Source: Minisyncoccota bacterium (lineage in GTDB: Bacteria > Patescibacteriota > Minisyncoccia > Phycocordibacterales > Phycocordibacteraceae). From it: a stretch of 31,254 bases of DNA. The notes under the pieces were generated by a model. It saw nothing but the letters and a program-made list of their open reading frames with translations, ran no database searches and was not told the origin of the DNA. The stretch is taken from NCBI GenBank assembly GCA_028687085.1, contig JAQUAU010000005.1, forward strand, positions 1-31,254, given 5' to 3'. Below, piece after piece: positions 26,082 to 31,254 of this stretch (position 1 is its first letter; every line of letters begins with the position of its first letter). The position numbers and the translations under genes are program-made.

Positions 26082-26208
26082 ATTATTTCCCTTTTTCCTT
26101 TTGTGGTTAGGCTCGCTCAAGCGCCGTTGGCGCTGACGCTTGTAGTACACTGGAGGTACTGAGTAGCTATCAGATTACTCTCACCCTATATATATTATAT
26201 ATAACAAC
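26082..26208. other. Intergenic region before the small terminase gene
   Basis: 127 nt without a gene. It contains a perfect hairpin AGCGCC-gtt-GGCGCT (26120-26134), a 5-bp arm pair AGTAC/GTACT (26144-26160), and an AT-only near-palindrome (26187-26203). On the minus strand the last abuts TATAGGG (26190-26184), which faintly recalls the initiation end of T7-type phage promoters. No matching copies were noticed in other intergenic gaps and no RNA polymerase gene is in view, so this is only a candidate late promoter or leader. Confidence 0.35.
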
Positions 26209-26562
26209 CTATGTTCCAGATTTCATAATTTGTGTAATAATTTCATTAGCTTCGGCTATTTTTTTGGTGATTTTTGATCGGTCGCAATGTAGATTATCTG
26301 CTATCTGCTGATGTGTTAGCTGCCCGACGTAATAGGAGAGCAGGATCATTGTGTGTTGTGGCGTCATTTTATGGATTATATCAATTATATCACTATATTG
26401 TGGAGTATCAGCTATGTTCTCTAGGATTGCATCTGGTATATGCTCATATTTGATCGTTTGCCGTTTTATTGATAATTTTTTAACCTTTTGATATTGTTTA
26501 CAATTTAGGCATGCTGGTTGTCCACGCCCGCATTGATAATGTTGGCATAACGAGCAATCCAT
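26209..26562 (-). CDS. Cys-rich sigma-region-4-like regulator, candidate late-gene activator
   Basis: 117 aa from ATG 26562 (AGGA 5 nt upstream); an in-frame start at 26703 would read through a promoter-like region and is less likely. Cys3, Cys6, Cys11, Cys18 and Cys21 (CSLCQHYQCGRGQPACLNC) suggest a zinc knuckle. The C-terminal part (PQHTMILLSYYVGQLTHQQIADNLHCDRSKITKKIAEA) is a helix-turn-helix of sigma-70 region 4 type. First gene of the late operon and the point of divergence from the plus-strand genes, so a role in switching on late transcription is a fair inference (compare ArpU/RinA-type activators). Confidence 0.7.
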   Translation of the reverse strand: MDCSLCQHYQCGRGQPACLNCKQYQKVKKLSIKRQTIKYEHIPDAILENIADTPQYSDIIDIIHKMTPQHTMILLSYYVGQLTHQQIADNLHCDRSKITKKIAEANEIITQIMKSGT

Positions 26563-26812
26563 GATTATCCTATATTCTATTTTTTGTCTGTTGTCAAGCA
26601 TTTTGTCAACTTTTCCGGCGATTTGTCGATTTTCCTTACGATATTCGCTATTTTGCTGATTATACCTACGTTTGCTTATGCTCGTTAACAGGCTTATCAA
26701 CATCTTGCTAACATGTAACGTCGGAATACTTTACAATCCTTGTTTGTCTTGATTTTGCTCTCATAATTTTTATTATTAATGATATCGCTGTGTTGTGTGC
26801 TCAACATGATTT
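26563..26812. promoter_or_regulatory. Divergent control region with inverted repeat and -35-like boxes
   Basis: No gene is called here. At 26590-26610 lies an imperfect inverted repeat, GTTGTCAA-gcatt-TTGTCAAC (7 of 8 arm bases pair), which on the minus strand also gives two TTGACA boxes. From the nearer one a TATAGG follows after 17 nt (26574-26569), placing initiation almost on the regulator's ATG. Together this looks like an operator overlapping a promoter. The rest (26620-26812) is AT-rich with no clear gene. Confidence 0.4.
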
Positions 26813-26829
26813 TGGCATGGCACGTGCAT
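26813..26829 (+). promoter_or_regulatory. Candidate sigma-54 promoter for the plus-strand genes
   Basis: TGGCATGGCACGTGCAT: GG and GC are exactly 10 nt apart, the spacing of -24/-12 promoters (consensus TGGCACG-N4-TTGCA), with two mismatches. The expected start point near 26839 leaves about 30 nt to the AAAGGAGG of the first gene. It contains the perfect palindrome GCACGTGC (26820-26827), which could also be an operator. Confidence 0.4.
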
Positions 26830-26870
26830 TATATCATAGTAAAGATTATAAAACAAAGGAGGAAACGGAA

Positions 26871-27035
26871 ATGAGAAAAGAATTGCGACATGAAGCAGTG
26901 GTAGTCATCTGCACCCATTACGGGTGCGGTGCGGAGATGACCAGAGAGTTGGCGCGCAATGATAGCGACACCAACACCCTGGCGCGATACATTTGCCCGG
27001 TATGCGGGCAGGTAGAAGAGGAAATTTGGGACTGA
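26871..27035 (+). CDS. Small zinc-ribbon protein
   Basis: 54 aa from ATG 26871 (AAAGGAGG 9 nt upstream; a longer in-frame start at 26790 lacks such a site). Cys14 and Cys19 (ICTHYGCG) pair with Cys42 and Cys45 (YICPVCG) as a likely zinc site. Such tiny zinc proteins are common early phage products; function unknown. Part of its 3' end is repeated at 27866-27911. Confidence 0.7.
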   Translation: MRKELRHEAVVVICTHYGCGAEMTRELARNDSDTNTLARYICPVCGQVEEEIWD

Positions 27036-27075
27036 GGGCGTCCGTGCCTGTAATCAGGCCGGTGCGCCCTTTTTT
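27036..27075 (+). terminator. Intrinsic terminator-like hairpin
   Basis: GGGCG...CGCCC outer stem (27036-27069) with an inner GCCTG-taat-CAGGC stem and small internal loops, followed by six T (27070-27075). It begins at the stop codon of the zinc-ribbon gene and ends 10-15 nt before the next ribosome binding site, so it probably attenuates rather than ends the operon. Confidence 0.7.
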
Positions 27076-27094
27076 ATTTGGAAAGGAGAGGGAA

Positions 27095-27310
27095 ATGAAA
27101 AAGTACAGAATCATCGCGGGTGAGGGGATAGTAGGACAGATTGAGGGATACGCGACCACGTTGAGGGGTGCGCGTCGAATGGCAACGATAGCTCGTTGTG
27201 GTGGCGACCGTTGGGCGCGGATTGAAGAAAATCTTGAAGGCCAGGAAAACAGTCTTGGCCAAGAATTGACTGGGTGGAAGCGGATAGAGGGGAGAGGAGA
27301 AGGAAAATGA
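27095..27310 (+). CDS. Small basic protein of unknown function
   Basis: 71 aa from ATG 27095 with GGAAAGGAGAGG in front. Reads MKKYRIIAGEGIVGQIEGYA, then an Arg-rich helix (LRGARRMATIARCGGDRWAR) and a charged end. The first third looks like a two-strand beta unit. No family recognised. Its stop overlaps the next start (ATGA), so the genes are co-translated. Confidence 0.65.
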   Translation: MKKYRIIAGEGIVGQIEGYATTLRGARRMATIARCGGDRWARIEENLEGQENSLGQELTGWKRIEGRGEGK

Positions 27311-27474
27311 CACAGTAAGAAATAAGCGAATCTATTGAAAAATTAATCGGACAGGAGCTTTCCGCGAAATACGCCCACCTGACGTTTGCGGAAATGGCTG
27401 AGGTGGAGGAACTGGCAGAATTTGCCAATGCACTCCTCCAGGCAGAAAATGACTGGTGGAAGGCAGAAAATTAG
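27307..27474 (+). pseudogene. Small ORF interrupted by an in-frame TAA at codon 4
   Basis: ATG 27307 overlaps the upstream stop and gives Met-Thr-Gln then TAA (27316-27318). The same frame continues for 51 well-formed codons (EISESIEKLIGQELSAKYAH, FAEMAEVEELAEFANALLQA) to TAG 27472-27474. A shorter product could start at an internal Met (AEVEELAEF...), but no ribosome site is evident. A recent nonsense mutation, a sequencing error or readthrough would each explain it; the intact protein would be 55 aa, acidic and helical. Confidence 0.6.
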
Positions 27475-27492
27475 GAGCGAAAGGAGAAGAAA

Positions 27493-27774
27493 ATGAAACT
27501 CAAAATATATGAAGAAATAATAGAAAAATACTATGGAGGTGAGTCCGGCTATGAATATCAGCCGGTCACCGAAATAGAGGTGAATGGGAATCCTGACGCG
27601 CGTCGGGAATGGTGTGTCGTCGAGTATCCCTGGGAGGAAGACCCCAGAGTAATATCATGGCATCAATCCCTGTCCGCTGCGGTCAAGGCCGCACAGCGCC
27701 ACGGTGTGGATTTTGGCGCCCAAAATAGAGGTGGGTATGGCTGGGCGTGGAAGCCGGGACGATGCAAACCCTAA
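27493..27774 (+). CDS. Small acidic protein of unknown function
   Basis: 93 aa with AAAGGAGAAG before ATG 27493. MKLKIYEEIIEKYYGGESGY, then EWCVVEYPWEEDPRVISWHQ and a helix (SLSAAVKAAQRHGVDF) and a Gly/Trp-rich end. It is rich in aromatic residues. No known family recognised; a typical early-region accessory protein. Confidence 0.65.
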   Translation: MKLKIYEEIIEKYYGGESGYEYQPVTEIEVNGNPDARREWCVVEYPWEEDPRVISWHQSLSAAVKAAQRHGVDFGAQNRGGYGWAWKPGRCKP

Positions 27775-27908
27775 CCCCACGCCAGCAACAGGCGTACGAG
27801 CTACGTTGCGCCGGCAAATCCCTGCGTGAGATCGCCGAGGTCATGGCAACCACGCAGGAGCCGGTGCGCAATGATCGCGATATATTTGCCCGGTATGCGG
27901 GCAGGTAG
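27762..27908 (+). CDS. Short helix-turn-helix ORF, possibly truncated by recombination
   Basis: 48 aa from ATG 27762, overlapping the previous gene by 13 nt. LTPRQQQAYELRCAGKSLREIAEVMATT is a clear LuxR/sigma-region-4-type helix-turn-helix. The expected recognition-helix continuation is replaced by NDRDIFARYAGR, which is encoded in a segment copied from the zinc-ribbon gene at 26954-27018, read in another frame. So the 3' end looks substituted and the protein may be a remnant. No strong ribosome site (CCGGGACG). Confidence 0.5.
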   Translation: MQTLTPRQQQAYELRCAGKSLREIAEVMATTQEPVRNDRDIFARYAGR

Positions 27909-27911
27909 AAG
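27866..27911 (+). repeat. Partial duplication of the zinc-ribbon gene end
   Basis: 28 nt at 27884-27911 are identical to 26991-27018 (the Cys-Pro-Val-Cys codons of the zinc-ribbon gene). A further 10-nt block at 27866-27875 matches 26954-26963; about 19 nt between the blocks are missing in this copy. In the zinc-ribbon frame this copy has an upstream TGA, so it does not encode a second zinc protein. Confidence 0.75.
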
Positions 27912-27943
27912 TTGATCGAGGATAAAAATAAAGGAGGGTGGAA

Positions 27944-28192
27944 ATGACACCGTATGAATTAAAATATAATGTAGAGCAAACGGATAGCTATTTCTTTACA
28001 AGGGGTACAATGAAATTCTTTGGCGATACCATGAAAAACTATGGTTGTAGGTCTGCGGTTGTTAATACCTATACACGAAACAGTGTTGATGTATGGGAAT
28101 TATACCGAAGAAGGCCAGTAAAAGGCGGGTTACAGACATCGGCATATTTCCGGAAAGATAATTTTAAACGAATACACGTAAAGGAGGAATAA
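27944..28192 (+). CDS. Small protein of unknown function
   Basis: 82 aa from ATG 27944 (AAAGGAGGG; a GTG two codons upstream lies inside that site). MTPYELKYNVEQTDSYFFTR, FFGDTMKNYGCRSAVVNTYT, VWELYRRRPVKGGLQTSAYF. Aromatic and basic, probably a small alpha/beta fold. No family recognised. Confidence 0.65.
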   Translation: MTPYELKYNVEQTDSYFFTRGTMKFFGDTMKNYGCRSAVVNTYTRNSVDVWELYRRRPVKGGLQTSAYFRKDNFKRIHVKEE

Positions 28193-28193
28193 A

Positions 28194-28544
28194 ATGGATG
28201 AGGAAAGAAAAGATGGGCGGAGAATCACCGTTAATTGTCCTCGCTGCGACCATACTTTTGAATTGCTTGCTTCAATGTTTATGCTAACCTGCCTACGGTG
28301 TGGCCACACTTGGCTCCCGCGTAGTGATGATGTTGGGCAGTGTCCCTGCTGTCATTCGGTGCGTTGGGATAAACCCATGACCCTGCATGAGGCATACTCG
28401 CGGTCGGATCGCCTGGCAGAAAGATCAAGAAGCGGGATCACTATCTATGTTTACGACACAGGGACAGGGAAATATTTTGTCTCATTGACGGAAAAACCAG
28501 AGCATAAAAAATTGGCAGTGCTAAAGGGGAGGAGGGAGAGATGA
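28194..28544 (+). CDS. Multi-zinc-ribbon protein
   Basis: 116 aa with AAAGGAGG before ATG 28194. Three Cys pairs, Cys15/18, Cys33/36 and Cys50/53 (NCPRCDHTF, TCLRCGHTW, QCPCCHSVRW). The first two resemble a rubredoxin/FmdB-like ribbon; the third is a half ribbon. The C-terminal half has a two-strand unit (ITIYVYDTGTGKYFVSLTEK) and a basic end. Likely nucleic-acid-binding, perhaps a regulator. Stop overlaps the next start. Confidence 0.7.
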   Translation: MDEERKDGRRITVNCPRCDHTFELLASMFMLTCLRCGHTWLPRSDDVGQCPCCHSVRWDKPMTLHEAYSRSDRLAERSRSGITIYVYDTGTGKYFVSLTEKPEHKKLAVLKGRRER

Positions 28545-28851
28545 AAGTCTGTGCCGTGAGAAAGCTGAATAGTAATGAAAAGTGGATGCTCTACAAGCTG
28601 CCCCGGAAGCCGGCAGTAAAAAAGGGGTATGAGATATCCGGCCCATTTGACGGTTATTTTTCAGCGATGTTGAAGATTGGATTTTGGAAAAAGGGTATAT
28701 CCAAGACATAGGACAGTTGGATAATGACGCCCATAAAGCTTTGAATAGAGCCGTACGTAAGGGCAAACTTATTAAATCACGTGAAAATCTTCGCATGGGA
28801 TATGTGTCCATACTAATAAAGAAAACGACATATTCTTTGCCGACTTTATAA
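28541..28851 (+). pseudogene. Small gene apparently split by a frameshift
   Basis: From ATG 28541 (GGGGAGGAGG site) the frame gives 56 aa ending at TAG 28711. After GPFDGYF, at a run of five T near residue 41, the -1 frame continues as a more protein-like chain, DVEDWILEKGYIQDIGQLDN...KALNRAVRKGKLIKS, to TAA 28851. Joined, the product would be about 100 aa. Indel in the T run, sequencing error, or frameshifting are possible; the heptamer is not a canonical slippery site. Confidence 0.55.
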
Positions 28852-28868
28852 ACGAAAGGAGAAAAGAA

Positions 28869-30203
28869 ATGAACACAGAAAAAAAGGCACAGCAAATCAT
28901 GGAGAAAATCAATGGGATCACGGCGCAAAAAACGCCCGTGATCGCAACCCACTACGTGCGGGATGAATCCGTACAGGCGGAATTGAGGCTGCACGCGGAA
29001 TGGGCTATCCGCGTGCCCGTGGATGAAATCCATTTCCCCAAGCGGATCGCACCCACACCGGATGATTTTTACCGGTCGGGCATGGACAAAACAGACCCGT
29101 GGTGCAATATGAGCAAAATCGCCATCAGCATCGCTGAGGTATCCCGCCTCTCTGATCGTAGCTACCCCAACCCGCAAAAGCGATGGGAAAACATAATCAT
29201 CAAAATCAATCTCAAAACCAAAACCGGCCCGGAGCGGCGGTCTGAGGCTAAAAATCAATTTCTCGTCGATGCCGGTTCCGCGTTCCTCGCCGATTACCGA
29301 GCTGCAACAAAAAAATCCAATCTGGCAAAAATCCGTAAACAGATCACCACCCTGCAATCCCAACAAAAAGCACTCCTGCCTAAATTGCGAGAGGCAAATA
29401 GCCTCTATCTCGCCGGCAAAAAAACCGAGCGAGAAGCGCAGAAAATCAAAAACGCTGAAGCCCTCAAATCCGGAAAGTTTTGGGAGGCGGATGCCGACAC
29501 CCTGAAAAGCTATTTTCATCCGCCATTTGATAAAAATTACGTGGCGGACGTCTCCGAAAAATGGCGGGCGTGCCTGATTTTGGAGTGCGAGTCGGTGAGC
29601 TACAGGGGATATAACGACGAGTGGCGGCACAAACTGAGCGCCACCGGCGACGCCTATCTCTGCGGGATTGACGACAACGGAGATGAGTGGGGACACCATT
29701 GCCACGTCCCCCTGAGCCGCGATAATTACGGCAATGGCGGGTTTGACGCCACCGTCGAGGAGGCCATGTGTGACCTGTTTGATATTTCCCCCGCCAACCT
29801 CGCCAAATGCCAGCGGCAGGGCGATTTGTTGTTTTGCCCGGTAAAAATCCGAACCGAGGACGGCCCCGAACATTGCGAGCGGTGCGGAGGAACCAAATCC
29901 CAGCATTACGAGTCCACCGAAACATCCGACGACGGGCAACGAGAACGAATATACCTCGCGTGCCATTATCCGGGGTGTTTTCAAGAATACAATCCCCACA
30001 TCCACAAAGCGCCACTGTTGGAGCCAACCGAAAAATGGACGCCACGCGAATCGCATGAAATCACCAGCCCCAGCCTTTACCGTAATGGTCGATATTTTAG
30101 GGCGGCTGATGAGATCACGGTGACGCATACCAGCCATGCGGCGGTTACGTTGCCGCCGGGTGAATACCGGCTCTATATGTCTCGGATTGCGAATGCTGAT
30201 TAA
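28869..30203 (+). CDS. 444-aa protein with a split QGD/LPPGEY phage domain and zinc insert
   Basis: GAAAGGAG before ATG 28869. Residues about 1-130 are an alpha/beta region, then a coiled coil (about 145-205). From about 250: ATGDAYLCGIDDNGDEWGHH, TVEEAMCDLFDI, then CQRQGDLLFCPVKIR, resembling the RQGDvLl-Pv start of a small protein family common in phages. Cys-x2-Cys and further Cys/His (HCERCGG, CHYPGC) form a probable zinc insert. The end ITVTHTSHAAVTLPPGEYRL matches the H-x2-HA-v-LP-GeY closing motif of that same family. Role unknown. More GC-rich than its neighbours, with an 802-codon open frame on the opposite strand that I regard as a shadow. Confidence 0.72.
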   Translation: MNTEKKAQQIMEKINGITAQKTPVIATHYVRDESVQAELRLHAEWAIRVPVDEIHFPKRIAPTPDDFYRSGMDKTDPWCNMSKIAISIAEVSRLSDRSYPNPQKRWENIIIKINLKTKTGPERRSEAKNQFLVDAGSAFLADYRAATKKSNLAKIRKQITTLQSQQKALLPKLREANSLYLAGKKTEREAQKIKNAEALKSGKFWEADADTLKSYFHPPFDKNYVADVSEKWRACLILECESVSYRGYNDEWRHKLSATGDAYLCGIDDNGDEWGHHCHVPLSRDNYGNGGFDATVEEAMCDLFDISPANLAKCQRQGDLLFCPVKIRTEDGPEHCERCGGTKSQHYESTETSDDGQRERIYLACHYPGCFQEYNPHIHKAPLLEPTEKWTPRESHEITSPSLYRNGRYFRAADEITVTHTSHAAVTLPPGEYRLYMSRIANAD

Positions 30204-30216
30204 TAATTGATTTTGT

Positions 30217-30276
30217 CCCCTCCCTGTTACTGGCAGGAGAAGCCACCCCGGAGACCAAGCCGGGGTCAGGGAGGGG
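30217..30276 (+). ncRNA. Three-way-junction RNA in the leader of the 145-aa gene
   Basis: A perfect 10-bp closing stem CCCCTCCCTG/CAGGGAGGGG (30217-30226 with 30267-30276) encloses two hairpins: TGGC-aggagaa-GCCA (30231-30245) and CCCCGG-agaccaag-CCGGGG (30246-30265). The junction strands are TTAC, none, and T. No T run follows, so it is not a terminator; the next ribosome site (AAGGAGG) begins about 16 nt later. No known ribozyme or riboswitch consensus recognised. The strand could also matter as DNA (cruciform). Confidence 0.55.
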
Positions 30277-30305
30277 AAACCAAACATATCACAAGGAGGT
30301 AAAAA

Positions 30306-30743
30306 ATGGCACGTAAATCTACTTCTCCGCGTATCAGCGAGACAAGCGCAAAGTTTTACCCCTCGGTTTTCCCCAGCCGTAACGCCGGGCTGGAATATAC
30401 CGCCGACGCATTCCCGGCGCTCTACCGGCATACCCTGCATGATCTCAAGGGATCGTTTACTCGCGGGGAACTCATGCTGATGATAGATGTTTTTAATAGC
30501 ACCGCCCTCACGCCCATAATGGCCGGTCAGCAACTTGACATCCAGGTTGCGGACGGGATCGCGCTTGACCACCTGGACGAAAAATGGAAGATTGACGGCG
30601 CTGCTCTCAACGCCAAAATCGCCGGCCTTTCCATTTTTCAATCCGCCTGCCTTGAAATTTGGGCGAACGGTTTTTGGTATAGGCAGGAGCAAAGCGATAT
30701 TGTCGGCGAGGATTTTGAAACCTGGCTCGCGCAGTTGCTGTGA
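30306..30743 (+). CDS. Conserved hypothetical protein, 145 aa
   Basis: ACAAGGAGG before ATG 30306. Helical throughout: NAGLEYTADAFPALYRHTLHDLKG, FTRGELMLMIDVFNSTALTP, QVADGIALDHLDEKWKID, IFQSACLEIWANGFWYRQ and an acidic end. The FTRGEL--MIDVFN and ACLEIWANGFW stretches look conserved, as in small proteins I recall from phages and mobile elements of environmental bacteria, but no function is known to me. It follows the three-way-junction RNA. Confidence 0.72.
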   Translation: MARKSTSPRISETSAKFYPSVFPSRNAGLEYTADAFPALYRHTLHDLKGSFTRGELMLMIDVFNSTALTPIMAGQQLDIQVADGIALDHLDEKWKIDGAALNAKIAGLSIFQSACLEIWANGFWYRQEQSDIVGEDFETWLAQLL

Positions 30744-30775
30744 GCCCATACCGCCCCTGGGCGAAAGGAGAGGAA

Positions 30776-30952
30776 ATGAAAAAGTATTATAAAACCAGAA
30801 CCGAGGCTGAAGCCGCGTTAAAAAGCTATGCGCCGAAATTCGTGACCGAGCCTCGGCCAGAGGACCTGAACATTTATGATCTGTCGAAATCTCACCCCAA
30901 AAGGAAATATAGATTCCTTCTTGGGACATACTTTGACTATTTAGCTATTTAA
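30776..30952 (+). CDS. Small basic protein of unknown function
   Basis: 58 aa from ATG 30776 (GAAAGGAGAGG; a GTG 12 codons upstream lies before this site). MKKYYKTRTEAEAALKSYAP, RPEDLNIYDLSKSHPKRKYR, YFDYLAI. A lysine- and tyrosine-rich single-domain protein; nothing recognised. Confidence 0.6.
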   Translation: MKKYYKTRTEAEAALKSYAPKFVTEPRPEDLNIYDLSKSHPKRKYRFLLGTYFDYLAI

Positions 30953-30967
30953 GGGGAGGCTTGAAAG

Positions 30968-31231
30968 ATGCACACACAAGGAACGTGGATTGCAAAAGAG
31001 GGGATGATTTATTCACAGCACATTGGAGAAACAATCGCTTATTGTCGCGGTGAGGCCAACGCCGCCTTCATCGTCCGCGCCTGTAATAATCATGAGGCGC
31101 TTTTGGAGGCGCTTAGGGAAATGTTTAAATATGCGCTTGCTGAAGATTGGAACAAAAAAACAGGCCACCATTTAGTAATGCAGCAGGCCCGTGCCGCCAT
31201 AGCCGCAGCGGAGGGAAAGCGAGGGGGATAA
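30968..31231 (+). CDS. Small phage protein of the ANA-x-I-x-AA / LLEAL type
   Basis: 87 aa with GGGGAGG before ATG 30968. A beta-hairpin start (TWIAKEGMIYSQHIGETIAY) is followed by EANAAFIVRACNNHEALLEALREM and ends QQARAAIAAAEGK. The ANA--I--A--HEALLEAL...ARAAI-KAEG pattern occurs in a very common family of short, uncharacterised phage proteins. Function unknown. Confidence 0.7.
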   Translation: MHTQGTWIAKEGMIYSQHIGETIAYCRGEANAAFIVRACNNHEALLEALREMFKYALAEDWNKKTGHHLVMQQARAAIAAAEGKRGG

Positions 31232-31232
31232 A

Positions 31233-31254
31233 ATGACACTTACGAAAAAGCAAC
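31233..31254 (+). CDS. Start of the next gene (cut by window edge)
   Basis: ATG 31233 lies just after the preceding stop with GAGGGGG upstream. Only Met-Thr-Leu-Thr-Lys-Lys-Gln can be read, too little to identify. Confidence 0.5.

Noticed and set aside
26184..26206. T7-type phage promoter (TATAGGG) before the small terminase gene
   Set aside because: Only the initiation end matches, the upstream recognition half does not, and no second copy was noticed in other intergenic gaps.
30217..30276. Three-way junction as an intrinsic terminator
   Set aside because: The closing stem is followed by GAAACCAAAC, with no T run on either strand side adjacent to the stem end in the direction of transcription.
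28521..30929. 802-codon open frame on the minus strand opposite the 444-aa and 145-aa genes
   Set aside because: It spans at least three plus-strand genes that have good ribosome sites and sensible domains; its own start lacks a ribosome site, and its translation is rich in Trp/Phe/Pro/Arg without domain logic. It is best explained as a by-product of GC-rich codon choice on the other strand.

Overview
This window is a segment of a tailed-phage genome (free phage or prophage). It has podovirus morphology, a tightly packed late operon on the minus strand (about 26.5 kb down to 1) and a divergent set of small, mostly unrecognised genes on the plus strand (26.87 kb to the right edge). Nearly every gene starts with a strong AGGAGG-type ribosome binding site. 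No host gene, integrase, polymerase, lysis enzyme, tRNA or CRISPR array is visible, so lifestyle and host cannot be fixed. The Sec signal peptides and general gene content suggest a Gram-negative environmental bacterium; that is an inference only.

Late operon, in order of transcription (right to left): a cysteine-rich helix-turn-helix regulator (26.5 kb), a terminase small subunit-like protein, an iteron-like repeat cluster, the large terminase, a 110-aa head protein, a Mu Com-like zinc protein, a T7 gp8-type portal, a Bbp19-like protein, an 849-aa fibre-like beta protein, the scaffold, a BPP-1 (Bbp17)-type capsid protein, a Bbp16-type cement protein, a small conserved protein with a possible -1 frameshift extension, then T7-like tail and ejection genes in T7 order: gp11-like, gp12-like, gp13-like (GNAT fold), gp14-like, gp15-like, gp16-like (1335 aa, close to T7 gp16) and a gp17-type tailspike. 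Downstream are three proteins with N-terminal Sec signal peptides and beta-rich or fibre-like bodies, which is unusual for a phage tail locus, and at the left edge a small membrane protein.

The most interesting feature is a set of structured intergenic elements in the late operon. Two copies, one before the portal and one before the scaffold, share a three-hairpin layout with compensatory base changes. Each ends in a terminator-like hairpin whose 5' arm can instead pair in a small upstream hairpin, just before a ribosome binding site. The portal copy directly follows the com-like gene; Mu Com is a known RNA-binding translational regulator, so a Com/RNA-element control circuit for head genes is a testable idea.

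Plus-strand region: small zinc-ribbon, helix-turn-helix and unknown proteins, preceded by a sigma-54-like promoter candidate. Some are visibly damaged (an in-frame stop at codon 4, a frameshift, a partial duplication), and one 60-nt intergenic sequence folds into a clean three-way junction.
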